Source: Deltaproteobacteria bacterium (GTDB lineage Bacteria > Myxococcota > XYA12-FULL-58-9). Taken from it: 64,000 nt of DNA. Positions within the stretch are counted from its first letter, which is position 1. Each line of letters opens with the position of its first letter. The DNA lies in the NCBI GenBank assembly GCA_016218825.1, contig JACRCV010000034.1:83497-147496 (forward strand), read 5' to 3'. The position numbers and the translations under genes are program-made. This document shows, piece by piece, positions 18,901 through 27,347 of this stretch. The notes under the pieces are model-generated. The model saw only the letters and a program-made list of their open reading frames with translations. It did not search any database and was not told the DNA's origin.

Positions 18901-19969
18901 CGACCGGGTGCAGGTGGCGCGCCTCGAGGCCAAGCTCGCGCCCACCGCCACCGAGACCGCCTACGCGCTGTTCCGCACCCGCAGCGCCCGCACCGAGGAC
19001 AGCCCCACCGGTGACTACGCGCTGACCCTGCGTCATTGGGAGCTGAACGCCGGGGCGCGCAGCGCCTTCATCCCCGGGCTCATCCCGCAGGTGAACCAGA
19101 CGGTGTTGTTCGACGACGATCGCATCGGCCAGCCGCTCCCGGTGCGGACCGCGAACGCCAGCATCGCCGGCCAGCTGGGGATCTATCCCGGCGAGTGGGT
19201 CGCGGCGTTGACGCCGGTCGCTATCGACAGCCGCTACTCGGTGGGCAGCGAGTCCAAGGCCGAAGGGATCTTCCGCACCGTGGACCGTCGGCTGCAGCGC
19301 GTCGACAACCGCATGAGCTACAACGGCATGGGCAAGCTCGAGGTGCAGCTCTACGAGATCTTTCAGATCTCGCGAGTCGGCGAGACCGCCCTCGAAGACG
19401 AGCGGCGCCTGGAGCTCAGAAACCGCGTGGTGTTCCGCCCCACCCACGCCTCGCCCATCACCCTGCGCCTCGACTACGTGACCGCGCGCCGTCGCAACGA
19501 TCTGAGCGTCGATCCCACGGTGGCGCTCTGGGGACGGCTCGACACCTATGAAGGTGCCCTCGAGTGGCTGCTGCGCTGGAGCTCGAGGTTCACGACCAAG
19601 GTCAAGGGCACCTACAGCGTCGGCGACACCATCGATCTGCTCTACGTCGACCCCAGCACCCGGGTCGGCCAGCGGCAGGACTACACCCAGCAACAGGTGA
19701 AACCCGAGGTCGAGCTGCGCTTCCTGTTACAGAAGGAGACCGGCTCGTTCTTCTTGATCGAGCGCAACCAGGTCTTTCGCCAGTTCGGCAGCGCCGGCGC
19801 CCAAGAGCTCGTCGGCGGCGTCGTGACGCTGGGGGTCATCTGGAGCGAGGCCGACAACCTCTACCTCGACGCCGAGGTCGCGTATCAGCAGACCCACTGT
19901 CTGCAGGCGGTCGGCTGCAGCGATACCCGGATGCTGCTGCCGCGGATCTTGCTGACCGCGAAGCTGTAG
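15983..19969 (+). CDS. large outer-membrane protein: Reg_prop propeller, DUF6599-like domain, beta-barrel-like C-terminus
   Basis: About 1328 residues if translation starts at the CTG at 15983, which overlaps the previous stop (CTGA) and sits 7 bases after GAAGG. The first conventional start, GTG 16010, would cut the signal peptide (RRLAPLLVVLAATRAQA) in half. Residues about 20-340 form a two-component-regulator-type propeller with repeated blades (VWFGTNKGLARY, MWFGTKGGLAVY, VWVGTEQGLTTF). A middle region contains FLDGELLTSGTDYTVIYPAG, a motif recalled from large outer-membrane surface proteins. A DUF6599-like domain follows near residues 590-720 (IDGAAPKYIDRGW at 17825-17863). The C-terminal 550 residues are rich in alternating strands, as in a transmembrane barrel. 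It is probably the outer-membrane component of the DUF362/DUF6599 locus. Confidence 0.78.
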   Translation: MIRRLAPLLVVLAATRAQARTPELAVDPREGVWFAAGEIFVKQARDRFAVFNAPAKVNNLAVDDETVWIASDDGVIRFESGSQRLSSLSMDDGLPSQAVSSVAVDPDYVWFGTNKGLARYRKVDRTIRVYGDDNGLPHRAVTYIRRVGRQMWFGTKGGLAVYDPDTDGLRAYTSADGLASDYVEELYQVADDLWAQTDVGLSRLRIANKRFTNFSFADIGGTELRAFVVVGDQVWVGTEQGLTTFDSAADAFIAFPQMGALESPSIRGIEPFTDYLFITTDKEVVQYHKINRSFRRFTEGDGIIRNAGAVGTLLSGSQLAMLFADGVQLYDIQRELWVWRALLATEETEAGGGASSWQLSTKVDSQEPFDLRRWRERFTPGDNGYTALSLTGGAGSQLEGNRSLDVSTLLDYGELARDREGRASLKYNGIRDAKLKIEYLGNQEDVLREVKASDALRYQQTLEDGVLNPLFLAGAHVRVASPGAEPALQGQADAGLRRGVTARDFLTGPRQEVYSLSQRYILPGSERVFLDGELLTSGTDYTVIYPAGQLAFLDPERVDDLSIIEVEYEYDVMPKKGLGVISLLDLLPADNEVGAWVRAAEPTIISEESGLYAQIDGAAPKYIDRGWVRSVYVEYRQGSRSLQLAIHDMGTAAQAEDLYGYDLPAAREPIPEHDNMILDVGLATSYAVKAHQDGFYVELSIDEKSDAAKQSLKLFAIQVIDRGENAGANKIQTLRELFAAARAAVSPFAGMEIGARAVEVSSLRDPSLRTPPRDLLTGIMDARYEKALADRGRFTAYAEAAGSHSQGGAREDGFAVMTRLRLAHPWLDGTLSGRYQDQGFTAIGSDRTLYGNLRDETRLAATAYPTRYLPTSVFFTRQEAFVDGDPDVGVVQHALARLQLTHPDLPATSLQFGHTFLDDATGGVTNRLKAVAATDYDLAEGILKPLGLKRFIVRGTYGISEATTKASGRFAHADRVQVARLEAKLAPTATETAYALFRTRSARTEDSPTGDYALTLRHWELNAGARSAFIPGLIPQVNQTVLFDDDRIGQPLPVRTANASIAGQLGIYPGEWVAALTPVAIDSRYSVGSESKAEGIFRTVDRRLQRVDNRMSYNGMGKLEVQLYEIFQISRVGETALEDERRLELRNRVVFRPTHASPITLRLDYVTARRRNDLSVDPTVALWGRLDTYEGALEWLLRWSSRFTTKVKGTYSVGDTIDLLYVDPSTRVGQRQDYTQQQVKPEVELRFLLQKETGSFFLIERNQVFRQFGSAGAQELVGGVVTLGVIWSEADNLYLDAEVAYQQTHCLQAVGCSDTRMLLPRILLTAKL

Positions 19970-20127
19970 CTCCCGGCGTCTTTGCCACCCCCTACACGCA
20001 AATCAAATGGACAAGCGCGCCTGACCGCTGATAGACAGCGCCGTTCCCATTAAAGTTGCGACCTCTTTTCGGCTGGACGCGGGATCTCGATTCGTCGGCG
20101 AACAGACCAGGAGCTTGGGGGCTCACC

Positions 20128-23100
20128 ATGACCAGAGGATTCTTCTCGCGATCTCTTGTTGCTGTTGCACTGCTCGGCCTCACCGTTCTTGGGCGAGAGG
20201 CTCGCGCGCAGCTGCTCGTCTACACCCAGGACTTCGAAGCGGACAACGGCGGCTATGCCGGCTCCGCGGGCGGATGGTGGGAGTGGGGTCAGCCGACCGT
20301 GGTAGGACCGGCCGCGGCCCACTCAGGCACCAAGGTGTGGGGGACCGACCTGAACTCAAGCACGACCATGGGCGACTACTCGCTCATCTCGCCGCCGATC
20401 GCCGTGCCGGTCTTGGGCGCGGACCAGCAGGCCTTCGTGTCGTTCTGGGCGTGGGTCGACACCGGCTGGGCGGCGTCAAACCGTGGCGAGTTCTACGTCT
20501 CGAAGGACGCCACCACCTGGGAATTCAAGTCACCGTTCTTGGAGAGGATGTTGGGTGGATGGCAGCAGTACACGCACGACATCACCGCGTATGGCGGCGG
20601 CGACGTCTACCTGCGCTACCGTTACACGACCGCCGGCGGTTGGCCGGGGTTGTATGTCGACGACATCTCGATCGAGGTGGCGTCCGTGCCGCCCGCGCCC
20701 ACCAAGGTTACCCTCGAAGCCAACGAGGGCGACCTCGGCACGGCCTCGTGTCCGTGGATCTTTCCGTGGGACGGCACCGACTACCAGCGCGACAACGACA
20801 TCTACTCGACCGCGCGCGGCGCCAACGGCGAGTACCGTGACTACTACACTCTGCGGATGCCGCTCGTGGCCGAGAGCGGCAGCTATCTGCTGCAGGTGCG
20901 CGAGACGGAATACGAGCAATCGTTCACCGATCTGGTCCGCCTGGTGACGGTGGACCACGCCGCCGACGTGCGGGTGGCCGGCGACGATCTGGGCAACATC
21001 CTGACGTTTGGCAACCCAGTTCCGCCGGACAGCGCCACGAACAGTCGGGGCGTGGACCTCCTCGCCGAGATCGCGGCCGAAGACGGCGTCGGGTTTCCTG
21101 GCTATCACGGCGACAGCGTGCTGCTCGACTTCGGCTCCGCCGACACCACCATGGGCGCGACGCTGGTGCTGCGCGTCAAGGGCTTCCAGGCCGATGGTCC
21201 GGAGGGAGCGCCCACCGGCAAGCGGCCGTACGTTCACGTCCAGACCAGGGATGGAGCTGGGACGTGGGTGACGCGAGGCGAGGTCTACCCGCGCATGGAG
21301 TCGGCGATCAACGCCTACGACTTGTCCGTCTACTTGGGTTCCGACAAACAGGTGCGGCTCGAGCTCGTCTCGTGCAACGAGTTCAAGTACCACCTCTTGG
21401 ACTACGTCGGCCTGGAGACCGGTCCGCAGGCGCCCACGACGATCACCACCTTGTCGGCGTCGTCCGCGATCCGCTCGGACGGGGCGGACGTCCGCGAGAA
21501 CCTGGTCGCCGACGACGGCAGCTACGCGCAGTTGGCCCAGGGCGAGCTGATCGACCTGGCGTTTCCGGTGCCGCCGCTCTTGGGCGAAGTCAGGGACTTC
21601 CTGTTCGTGAGCGAGGGCTACTATCTCCCGGGCGGCAGCTACTACATCTTCACCTGGGACGGCAGCGCCTGGGTGCAGCGAGAGGGCTTCCAATACCCCC
21701 TCACAGACCTGGCGCACGACTTTGACTTGACCCGTTGGCTCCCGGACCCAGCCGACGAGTACAAGATCCGAGTTTGGCAGAGCTACCTGACAACCACGGC
21801 GCAAATCGACTTCGTGGGTCTCTCCAAGGGGGGCACCTCGGGAACGCTCACCTATGCCTGGGACCTGCAACAAGGCGTCGACATGATGGCGGCGGCGCAG
21901 ACATCGGACGACTTCCGTTGGTCGCTCGGCAGTAGCGGTGCGAGAAACCGCTGGTACGAATTCCGTTGGGGCAATCTCGACGTGCCGCCCACCGTGAACC
22001 CGGTGTCCATCAGCAGTCCGTTGGTGCTGACGCCCACGATCAGCTGGGTATTCGCCGATGCCAACGGCGACGCCGAGGACCAGTATGAGGTCGAGGTCTG
22101 GTCCGGGCCGGCAGGCACCGGCGCTCAACTCTGGGACGTCGCGCCGGTGACCGGCACCGAGACCTCCGTCGTCTACGCCGGCACCGCCCTGCAGGACGCC
22201 CAGACCTACTACGCGCGCGTCCGCGCTTCGGACGGCACCCTGTGGGGATTCTGGGCCGACGTCGCCTGGGTGCCGTTCTTCGACGACGACGGTGACGGCG
22301 TCCGCAATTCGGCCGACAACTGCGGCAGCATCGCCAACCCGAGCCAGACCGATAGCGACGGCGACGGGCTCGGTGACGCCTGTGATGCCTGCCCCCTCGA
22401 CGACGCCAACGACATCGACGCGGACGGCGTGTGTGGCGACGTCGACAACTGTCCGACCGTGAGCAACGCCGGCCAGGCAGACTACGACGGCGACAGCCTG
22501 GGCGACCCGTGCGACCCGGATGATGACGACGACGGCATCCTCGACCTCGCGGACGCCTGCGCCTACGGCGACCTCGGCTGGGTATCGTCCGGAGTAACCG
22601 ACCGGGATGTGGACGGCTGCCGTGACGACGGCGAAGACACCGACGACGACGACGACGGCGTCGCCGACCCGAGCGATCGATGTCCCCGGGGCGAAATGGG
22701 GTGGGTCCCGAACGCGGCGACCGACCATGACGCCGACGGCTGTCGCGACGACGGCGAGGATGGAGACGACGACAACGATCGGATCGCCGACGCCGGCGAT
22801 GCCTGTGCGCGCGGCGACACCGGCTGGGCGTCATCGTGGCTGACGGATCACGACAGTGACGGCTGCCGCGACGGCGGCGAGGACTTGGACGACGACAACG
22901 ACGCTGTGGCCGACACCGCTGACGACTGCGCGAGCGGCGACCGAGGCTGGACGTCCAACCCCGGCACGGACCATGACGCCGACGGCTGCCGAGACTCCGG
23001 CGAAGACACCGACGACGACAACGACGGCGTGCCGGACCTGCTCGACGCCTGTTCGGCGGGCGAGATCGGTTGGCTCTCGTCGGCGAGCACCGACCACGAC

Positions 23101-26067
23101 ACCGACGGCTGCCGAGACGACAGCGAGGACCCCGACGACGACAACGACGGCGTGCTGAACCTGCAGGACGCCTGCGGGCTGGGCGATCTCGGCTGGACCT
23201 CTGCCGCCGGCACCGACCACGACACCGACGGCTGCCGCGACGCCGGCGAAGACACCGACGACGACAACGACGGCGTGCTCGATGCCGTCGACACGTGCGA
23301 GCGTGGCGACCTCGGCTGGACAGCGTCTGCGGCGACCGACTACGACAGCGACGGCTGTCGCGACGCCGGCGAGGACACCGACGACGACAGCGACGGCGTG
23401 CTCGACGCCGCCGACGCCTGCCCGCTGGGCGACCTGGGCTGGAGCTCTGCCGCCGGCACCGACCACGACGGCGACGGCTGTCGTGACGCCACCGAGGACG
23501 CCGACGACGACAATGACGGCGCCGCCGACGACGACGACGACCTTTGCCCGGTGGGCGACCTCGGTTGGACCTCGTCGTCGAGCACCGACTACGACAGCGA
23601 CGGCTGTCGTGACGCCGGCGAGGACACCGACGACGACAACGACGGCGTGCTGGACCTGCTCGACCTTTGTGCGCTGGGCGATCTCGGCTGGACCGCTGCC
23701 GCCGGCACCGACCACGACGGCGACGGCTGCCGCGACGCCGGCGAGGACGCCGACGACGACAACGACGCCGTGGCCGACGCCAGTGACCTCTGCGCGCAGG
23801 GCGATCTCGATTGGACCGCCACCGGCTTCACGGACTATGACGTGGATGGGTGTCAGGACGACTACGAAGACACCGACGACGACAACGACGGCGTCGCCGA
23901 CACCAGTGACGACTGCCCGCGTGCCGACCTCAACTGGACATCAGCGACGGCGACCGATTACGACATCGACGGCTGCCGTGACGCCGGCGAGGACACCGAC
24001 GACGACAGCGACGGCGTCGCCGACACCAGTGACGACTGCCCGCGCGGTGACCTCGGCTGGGTGTCATCCTCGGCCACGGACCACGAGCGCGACGGCTGCC
24101 GCGACGGCGGCGAGGACGCCGACGACGACGACGACGGCCTGGCGGATGCCGCCGAAGCCGCGCTCGGAACGAATCCCCGAGACGCCGACAGCGACGACGA
24201 TGGTGTGGTCGACGCCGACGAGCCGAGTCCGAGCCTCGACACCGACGGCGACGGGTTCGTCAATGCCCTCGACCCGGACAGCGACGGGGACGGCCTGTTC
24301 GACGGCACGGAGCTCGGCGTCACGGTGCCGCACGTCGACACCAACCTCCTGGCGCGCACCTGCATCCCCGATGCGGATGCCACGAGCACCACGGATCCGC
24401 TCGCTCGCGACACCGACGGCGGTGGCGTCAGTGACGGCGACGAGGACCTCGACAAGGACGGCAAAGTCGACGCCGGCGAGACGAGCCCCAACAATGGCGG
24501 CGATGACGCGTTGCCCACGGACACGGACGGCGACGGCATCGGCGACCTCGAGGAGCGGCTCATCGGCAGCGATCCGTTCGACGCGGATTCGGATGATGAC
24601 GGCATCCTCGACGGCGCCGAGCCCAGCTACAGCATGGACCCCGACGGCGACGGCCTCATCAACGCCCTCGACTGCGACAGCGACGGCGACTCGGTATTCG
24701 ACGGGACGGAGTCGGGCGTGACGCAGGCGAGCGGGGGAACAAACGCCGCGGCGGGGTGCTTCGTCGCCGACGCTGACAGCTCCACCACGACCTACATGCT
24801 GCGCGCCGACAGCGACGGCGGCGGCCTGGCCGACGGCGTCGAGGACGCCAACAAGAACGGCCGGGTCGACGCCGGGGAGACCGATCCCAGCGCTGCCGGC
24901 GACGACACGGTTGCGCCCGTGGACAGTGACGGCGACGGGCTCACCGACAACGAGGAGTCGGCCTTCGGCACCGATCCGACCGACACCGACAGTGACGACG
25001 ACGGCTCCCTGGACGGGCTCGAGCCCGATTGGCGACGGGACACGGATGGCGACGGGCTCATCAACGCTCTCGATTCCGACAGTGACGGCGATGGCGTCTT
25101 GGATGGCACCGAGATGGGCGTGACCACCGCCCTGCCGGGCACGAACACGGCCGCCGGCAACTTCGTGCCCGATGCGGATCCGCTGACGACAACCGACCCA
25201 CTGCGTCCGGATTCCGACAGCGGCGGCGTGACCGACGGCGTCGAGGACGCCGACGCCGACGGCGCCGTGGACGCGGGCGAGACCGATCCGAACGACAGCG
25301 CTGACGATGACCTCGCCTTCGACTCGGACGGCGATGGGATCCCGGACGCCGTCGAAGGATTCACCGACGTCGACGGTGACGGCGTCCCCAACCACCTCGA
25401 CGTCGACAGCGACGGCGACGACATTCGGGATGCTGATGAGTCCGGCAACGCGGCATCGGGCAACGGGCCCGAGGACCGCGACCTCGACGGAGTCCTGGAC
25501 TTCGTCGACGTGGATTCCGACGGGGATGGTATCTCGGATCGCGACGAGGCCGGCGACGCGGACCTGAACACGCCGCCCATCGACACTGACGGCGACGGCC
25601 TGCCGAACTTCCGAGACCAAGACGCGGACGGCGACGGCGTGATGGACGGCGTCGACAACTGCCTGCTCGTCGCCAACCGCGACTCGACCGACGCCGATGG
25701 CGACGGCATCGGGGACGCGTGCCAGGACGACGACGACGGTGACGGTGTCGGCGACGCGGCCGACAACTGCCCGCTGGTGGCCAACCCGAGCCAAGCGGAC
25801 GGCACCGCCGACGGCATCGGCGACGCCTGCCAGGACTCGGATCACGACACCATCGCCGACGCGATCGACAACTGTTCGCTTGCCGCCAACTACGATCAGG
25901 CGGACGCAGACGGCGACGGCGTCGGCGATCTCTGCGGTCCGCCGCGAGGCGCGGGCATCGCCCGGGGCAACGGCTGTTCCTGCAGCGTCGACGGTCGCTC
26001 GCCGAGCTTGGCGTTCGTCGTGCTGGCGGTGGTCGGGTGGGCGCTGCCCAGGCGGCGACGGAGGTAG
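20128..26067 (+). CDS. giant secreted calcium-binding-type Asp-repeat protein with MYXO-CTERM tag
   Basis: 1979 residues from the ATG at 20128, which gives a normal signal peptide (LVAVALLGLTVLGREARA). The N-terminal domain is a jelly-roll of the MAM/immune-inhibitor-A type (DFEADNGGY to YVDDISIEV), followed by further beta domains and a fibronectin-like region near residues 630-710. From about residue 715 on it is Asp-rich thrombospondin type-3-like sequence: short DxDxDG repeats, then 13 copies of a 41-residue Cys-containing unit (22558-24159), then three 133-134-residue units (24181-25366). The C-terminus is a good MYXO-CTERM tag: GCSCS, a hydrophobic segment and PRRRRR. A rigid, calcium-loaded surface fibre or adhesin is the reasonable inference. 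Confidence 0.85.
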   Translation: MTRGFFSRSLVAVALLGLTVLGREARAQLLVYTQDFEADNGGYAGSAGGWWEWGQPTVVGPAAAHSGTKVWGTDLNSSTTMGDYSLISPPIAVPVLGADQQAFVSFWAWVDTGWAASNRGEFYVSKDATTWEFKSPFLERMLGGWQQYTHDITAYGGGDVYLRYRYTTAGGWPGLYVDDISIEVASVPPAPTKVTLEANEGDLGTASCPWIFPWDGTDYQRDNDIYSTARGANGEYRDYYTLRMPLVAESGSYLLQVRETEYEQSFTDLVRLVTVDHAADVRVAGDDLGNILTFGNPVPPDSATNSRGVDLLAEIAAEDGVGFPGYHGDSVLLDFGSADTTMGATLVLRVKGFQADGPEGAPTGKRPYVHVQTRDGAGTWVTRGEVYPRMESAINAYDLSVYLGSDKQVRLELVSCNEFKYHLLDYVGLETGPQAPTTITTLSASSAIRSDGADVRENLVADDGSYAQLAQGELIDLAFPVPPLLGEVRDFLFVSEGYYLPGGSYYIFTWDGSAWVQREGFQYPLTDLAHDFDLTRWLPDPADEYKIRVWQSYLTTTAQIDFVGLSKGGTSGTLTYAWDLQQGVDMMAAAQTSDDFRWSLGSSGARNRWYEFRWGNLDVPPTVNPVSISSPLVLTPTISWVFADANGDAEDQYEVEVWSGPAGTGAQLWDVAPVTGTETSVVYAGTALQDAQTYYARVRASDGTLWGFWADVAWVPFFDDDGDGVRNSADNCGSIANPSQTDSDGDGLGDACDACPLDDANDIDADGVCGDVDNCPTVSNAGQADYDGDSLGDPCDPDDDDDGILDLADACAYGDLGWVSSGVTDRDVDGCRDDGEDTDDDDDGVADPSDRCPRGEMGWVPNAATDHDADGCRDDGEDGDDDNDRIADAGDACARGDTGWASSWLTDHDSDGCRDGGEDLDDDNDAVADTADDCASGDRGWTSNPGTDHDADGCRDSGEDTDDDNDGVPDLLDACSAGEIGWLSSASTDHDTDGCRDDSEDPDDDNDGVLNLQDACGLGDLGWTSAAGTDHDTDGCRDAGEDTDDDNDGVLDAVDTCERGDLGWTASAATDYDSDGCRDAGEDTDDDSDGVLDAADACPLGDLGWSSAAGTDHDGDGCRDATEDADDDNDGAADDDDDLCPVGDLGWTSSSSTDYDSDGCRDAGEDTDDDNDGVLDLLDLCALGDLGWTAAAGTDHDGDGCRDAGEDADDDNDAVADASDLCAQGDLDWTATGFTDYDVDGCQDDYEDTDDDNDGVADTSDDCPRADLNWTSATATDYDIDGCRDAGEDTDDDSDGVADTSDDCPRGDLGWVSSSATDHERDGCRDGGEDADDDDDGLADAAEAALGTNPRDADSDDDGVVDADEPSPSLDTDGDGFVNALDPDSDGDGLFDGTELGVTVPHVDTNLLARTCIPDADATSTTDPLARDTDGGGVSDGDEDLDKDGKVDAGETSPNNGGDDALPTDTDGDGIGDLEERLIGSDPFDADSDDDGILDGAEPSYSMDPDGDGLINALDCDSDGDSVFDGTESGVTQASGGTNAAAGCFVADADSSTTTYMLRADSDGGGLADGVEDANKNGRVDAGETDPSAAGDDTVAPVDSDGDGLTDNEESAFGTDPTDTDSDDDGSLDGLEPDWRRDTDGDGLINALDSDSDGDGVLDGTEMGVTTALPGTNTAAGNFVPDADPLTTTDPLRPDSDSGGVTDGVEDADADGAVDAGETDPNDSADDDLAFDSDGDGIPDAVEGFTDVDGDGVPNHLDVDSDGDDIRDADESGNAASGNGPEDRDLDGVLDFVDVDSDGDGISDRDEAGDADLNTPPIDTDGDGLPNFRDQDADGDGVMDGVDNCLLVANRDSTDADGDGIGDACQDDDDGDGVGDAADNCPLVANPSQADGTADGIGDACQDSDHDTIADAIDNCSLAANYDQADADGDGVGDLCGPPRGAGIARGNGCSCSVDGRSPSLAFVVLAVVGWALPRRRRR
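22558..24159 (+). repeat. 13 tandem copies of a 123-bp coding repeat
   Basis: In-frame array inside the giant surface protein. Each unit encodes 41 residues built as C-x2-G-D-L-G-W, about 8 variable residues, D-x-D-x-DGCRD, GED, then an acidic DDDNDGV stretch. The period was checked at 23311 versus 23434 (123 bases). One unit (the eighth) carries one extra residue. Two Cys per unit are kept throughout, suggesting one disulfide per repeat. Units 6-10 are the most alike, consistent with recent unit duplication. Confidence 0.88.
24181..25366 (+). repeat. three tandem units of about 400 bp in the Asp-rich protein
   Basis: Units start near 24181, 24580 and 24982 (133 and 134 residues apart). Each begins D-x-DSDDDG and contains DGDGxxNALD, SDGDxxFDGTE or a close variant, a TNxxA block, and a terminal DAGETxPN/S segment. 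They are more diverged than the 123-bp units upstream. Confidence 0.75.
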
Positions 26068-26143
26068 GCTCCGCGAGCGCGCACGACCGCATCCGCGTCG
26101 GCCGTCGCGTTTCCGTCGTACGAATGGACGCCCCCAGGCGTGG

Positions 26144-26171
26144 TTGCGAAATCGCGCCACGGTGCTACACT
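26144..26171 (+). promoter_or_regulatory. putative sigma70-type promoter
   Basis: TTGCGA (26144-26149), 16 bases, then TACACT (26166-26171) with an extended TG two bases before it. It points toward the DUF3365 gene, whose ATG lies 105 bases downstream. The rest of the 26068-26275 gap shows nothing else recognisable. Confidence 0.42.
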
Positions 26172-26275
26172 GGGCCCGCCTGTCGCCGCGCCTTCACCAG
26201 GGGCGCCCGGCGTGCCTCTCACCTCGCCTGTGCCGAGCTCGAGCCCCGGGGTTGGCTCACGAGGGTCCGGGACCC

Positions 26276-27301
26276 ATGACCAAGCGCTCGCGAACGAGTG
26301 CGGCGACGCAAACCCGGCGGGTCCTCGGGGCCTTCTGGGGCGCGCTGGTGCTCGCCACCGCGGGCTCCCTGTACCTCAACCTCGAGGACAACGAGACCCG
26401 CTACCGAGAGCTCGCCGCCGCCTTCGCGCGCTCGGTCTCAGAGACCGTGGCGGCCATGCGCGACTGGAACGCCCTGCACGACGGCGTCTACGTGCTGGTC
26501 TCCGACAAGATCCAGCCCAACCCCTACCTCGAGGATCGGCTGCGCGACGTCGTGACCCAAGACGGCATGCAGCTCACCAAGGTCAACCCCGCCTACATGA
26601 CGCGCCTCGTCTCCGAGGTCTTGAACAGCCGCAATGGCGTCCGCATGCGCATGCACAGCACCAACCCCTTGCGGCCGGGCAACGAGTCCGATCGCTGGGA
26701 GGAGTCGGCGTTGGCCCGGTTCTCTGCCGGGGTCGACCAGGAGATCTACACCGTCATCCCGGACCGGGACGGCCCGACCTTCCGCTACGTCGCGCCGCTG
26801 CTCACCGAGGCCGATTGCCTGAGCTGCCACGAGACCCAGGGTTACCAGCTCGGCGATGTGCGCGGCGGGCTGAGCGTGGCCTTCACCTACGCGCCGTTCG
26901 CGGACCTGAGGAGCGGCACCCAGAACCGCATCCTCTACCTCCACGGCCTGTTCTTCGCGATCATCGCGGCTCTCCTCGCGGTGCTCGGCACCAAGCTCAC
27001 GCGCTTCGTGGCGGCGCTCGACGTCTCGCTCGCTCGGGTGCGGACTCTCGAGGATCTCTTGCCGATCTGCGCGAGCTGCAAGAAGATCCGCAAGGCCGGC
27101 GAGGACCCGCAGGACCAGCACGCCTGGTCCCCGGTCGAGACCTACATCGCCGAGCGAACCGGCACCCAGTTCACCCACGGCCTGTGCCCCGAGTGCGTGA
27201 CGAAGCTCTATCCCGAGGTGGCAGAGCGCCTGCGCCGCGCGCCGGCGGCGCCCGCGCCCACGCAGCGCCCGGAGGGGCTCCTTGAGGCGCATCGACGTTG
27301 A
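26276..27301 (+). CDS. DUF3365 heme-binding membrane sensor with C-terminal Cys4 motif
   Basis: 341 residues from the ATG at 26276; the longer frame upstream overlaps the previous gene. A membrane segment at about residues 15-35 is followed by a periplasmic DUF3365 (Tll0287-like) domain with a c-type heme site, Cys181-x2-Cys184-His185 (CLSCHETQG). A second membrane segment lies near residues 220-245. The cytoplasmic tail holds Cys265-x2-Cys268 and Cys304-x2-Cys307 in the context LPICASCKKIR ... HGLCPEC ... LYPE. I recall this tail from response-regulator and histidine-kinase proteins, where it looks like a zinc site of unknown role. No kinase or cyclase domain follows. It is probably a redox or gas sensor that signals through the Cys4 tail or a partner. 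Confidence 0.8.
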   Translation: MTKRSRTSAATQTRRVLGAFWGALVLATAGSLYLNLEDNETRYRELAAAFARSVSETVAAMRDWNALHDGVYVLVSDKIQPNPYLEDRLRDVVTQDGMQLTKVNPAYMTRLVSEVLNSRNGVRMRMHSTNPLRPGNESDRWEESALARFSAGVDQEIYTVIPDRDGPTFRYVAPLLTEADCLSCHETQGYQLGDVRGGLSVAFTYAPFADLRSGTQNRILYLHGLFFAIIAALLAVLGTKLTRFVAALDVSLARVRTLEDLLPICASCKKIRKAGEDPQDQHAWSPVETYIAERTGTQFTHGLCPECVTKLYPEVAERLRRAPAAPAPTQRPEGLLEAHRR

Positions 27302-27347
27302 CTTCGCAAAGAGAGCACGCACCTTCCCCTAGTCCGGGAGGTGAACC

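Noticed and set aside
22558..24159. Repeat array considered as CRISPR
   Set aside because: Period 123 bp, in frame, with no spacers; it encodes protein repeats.
22831..26160. Minus-strand ORFs rich in Val/Gly/Ala opposite the Asp repeats
   Set aside because: They are complements of GAC-rich repeats; the periodicity belongs to the plus-strand protein.
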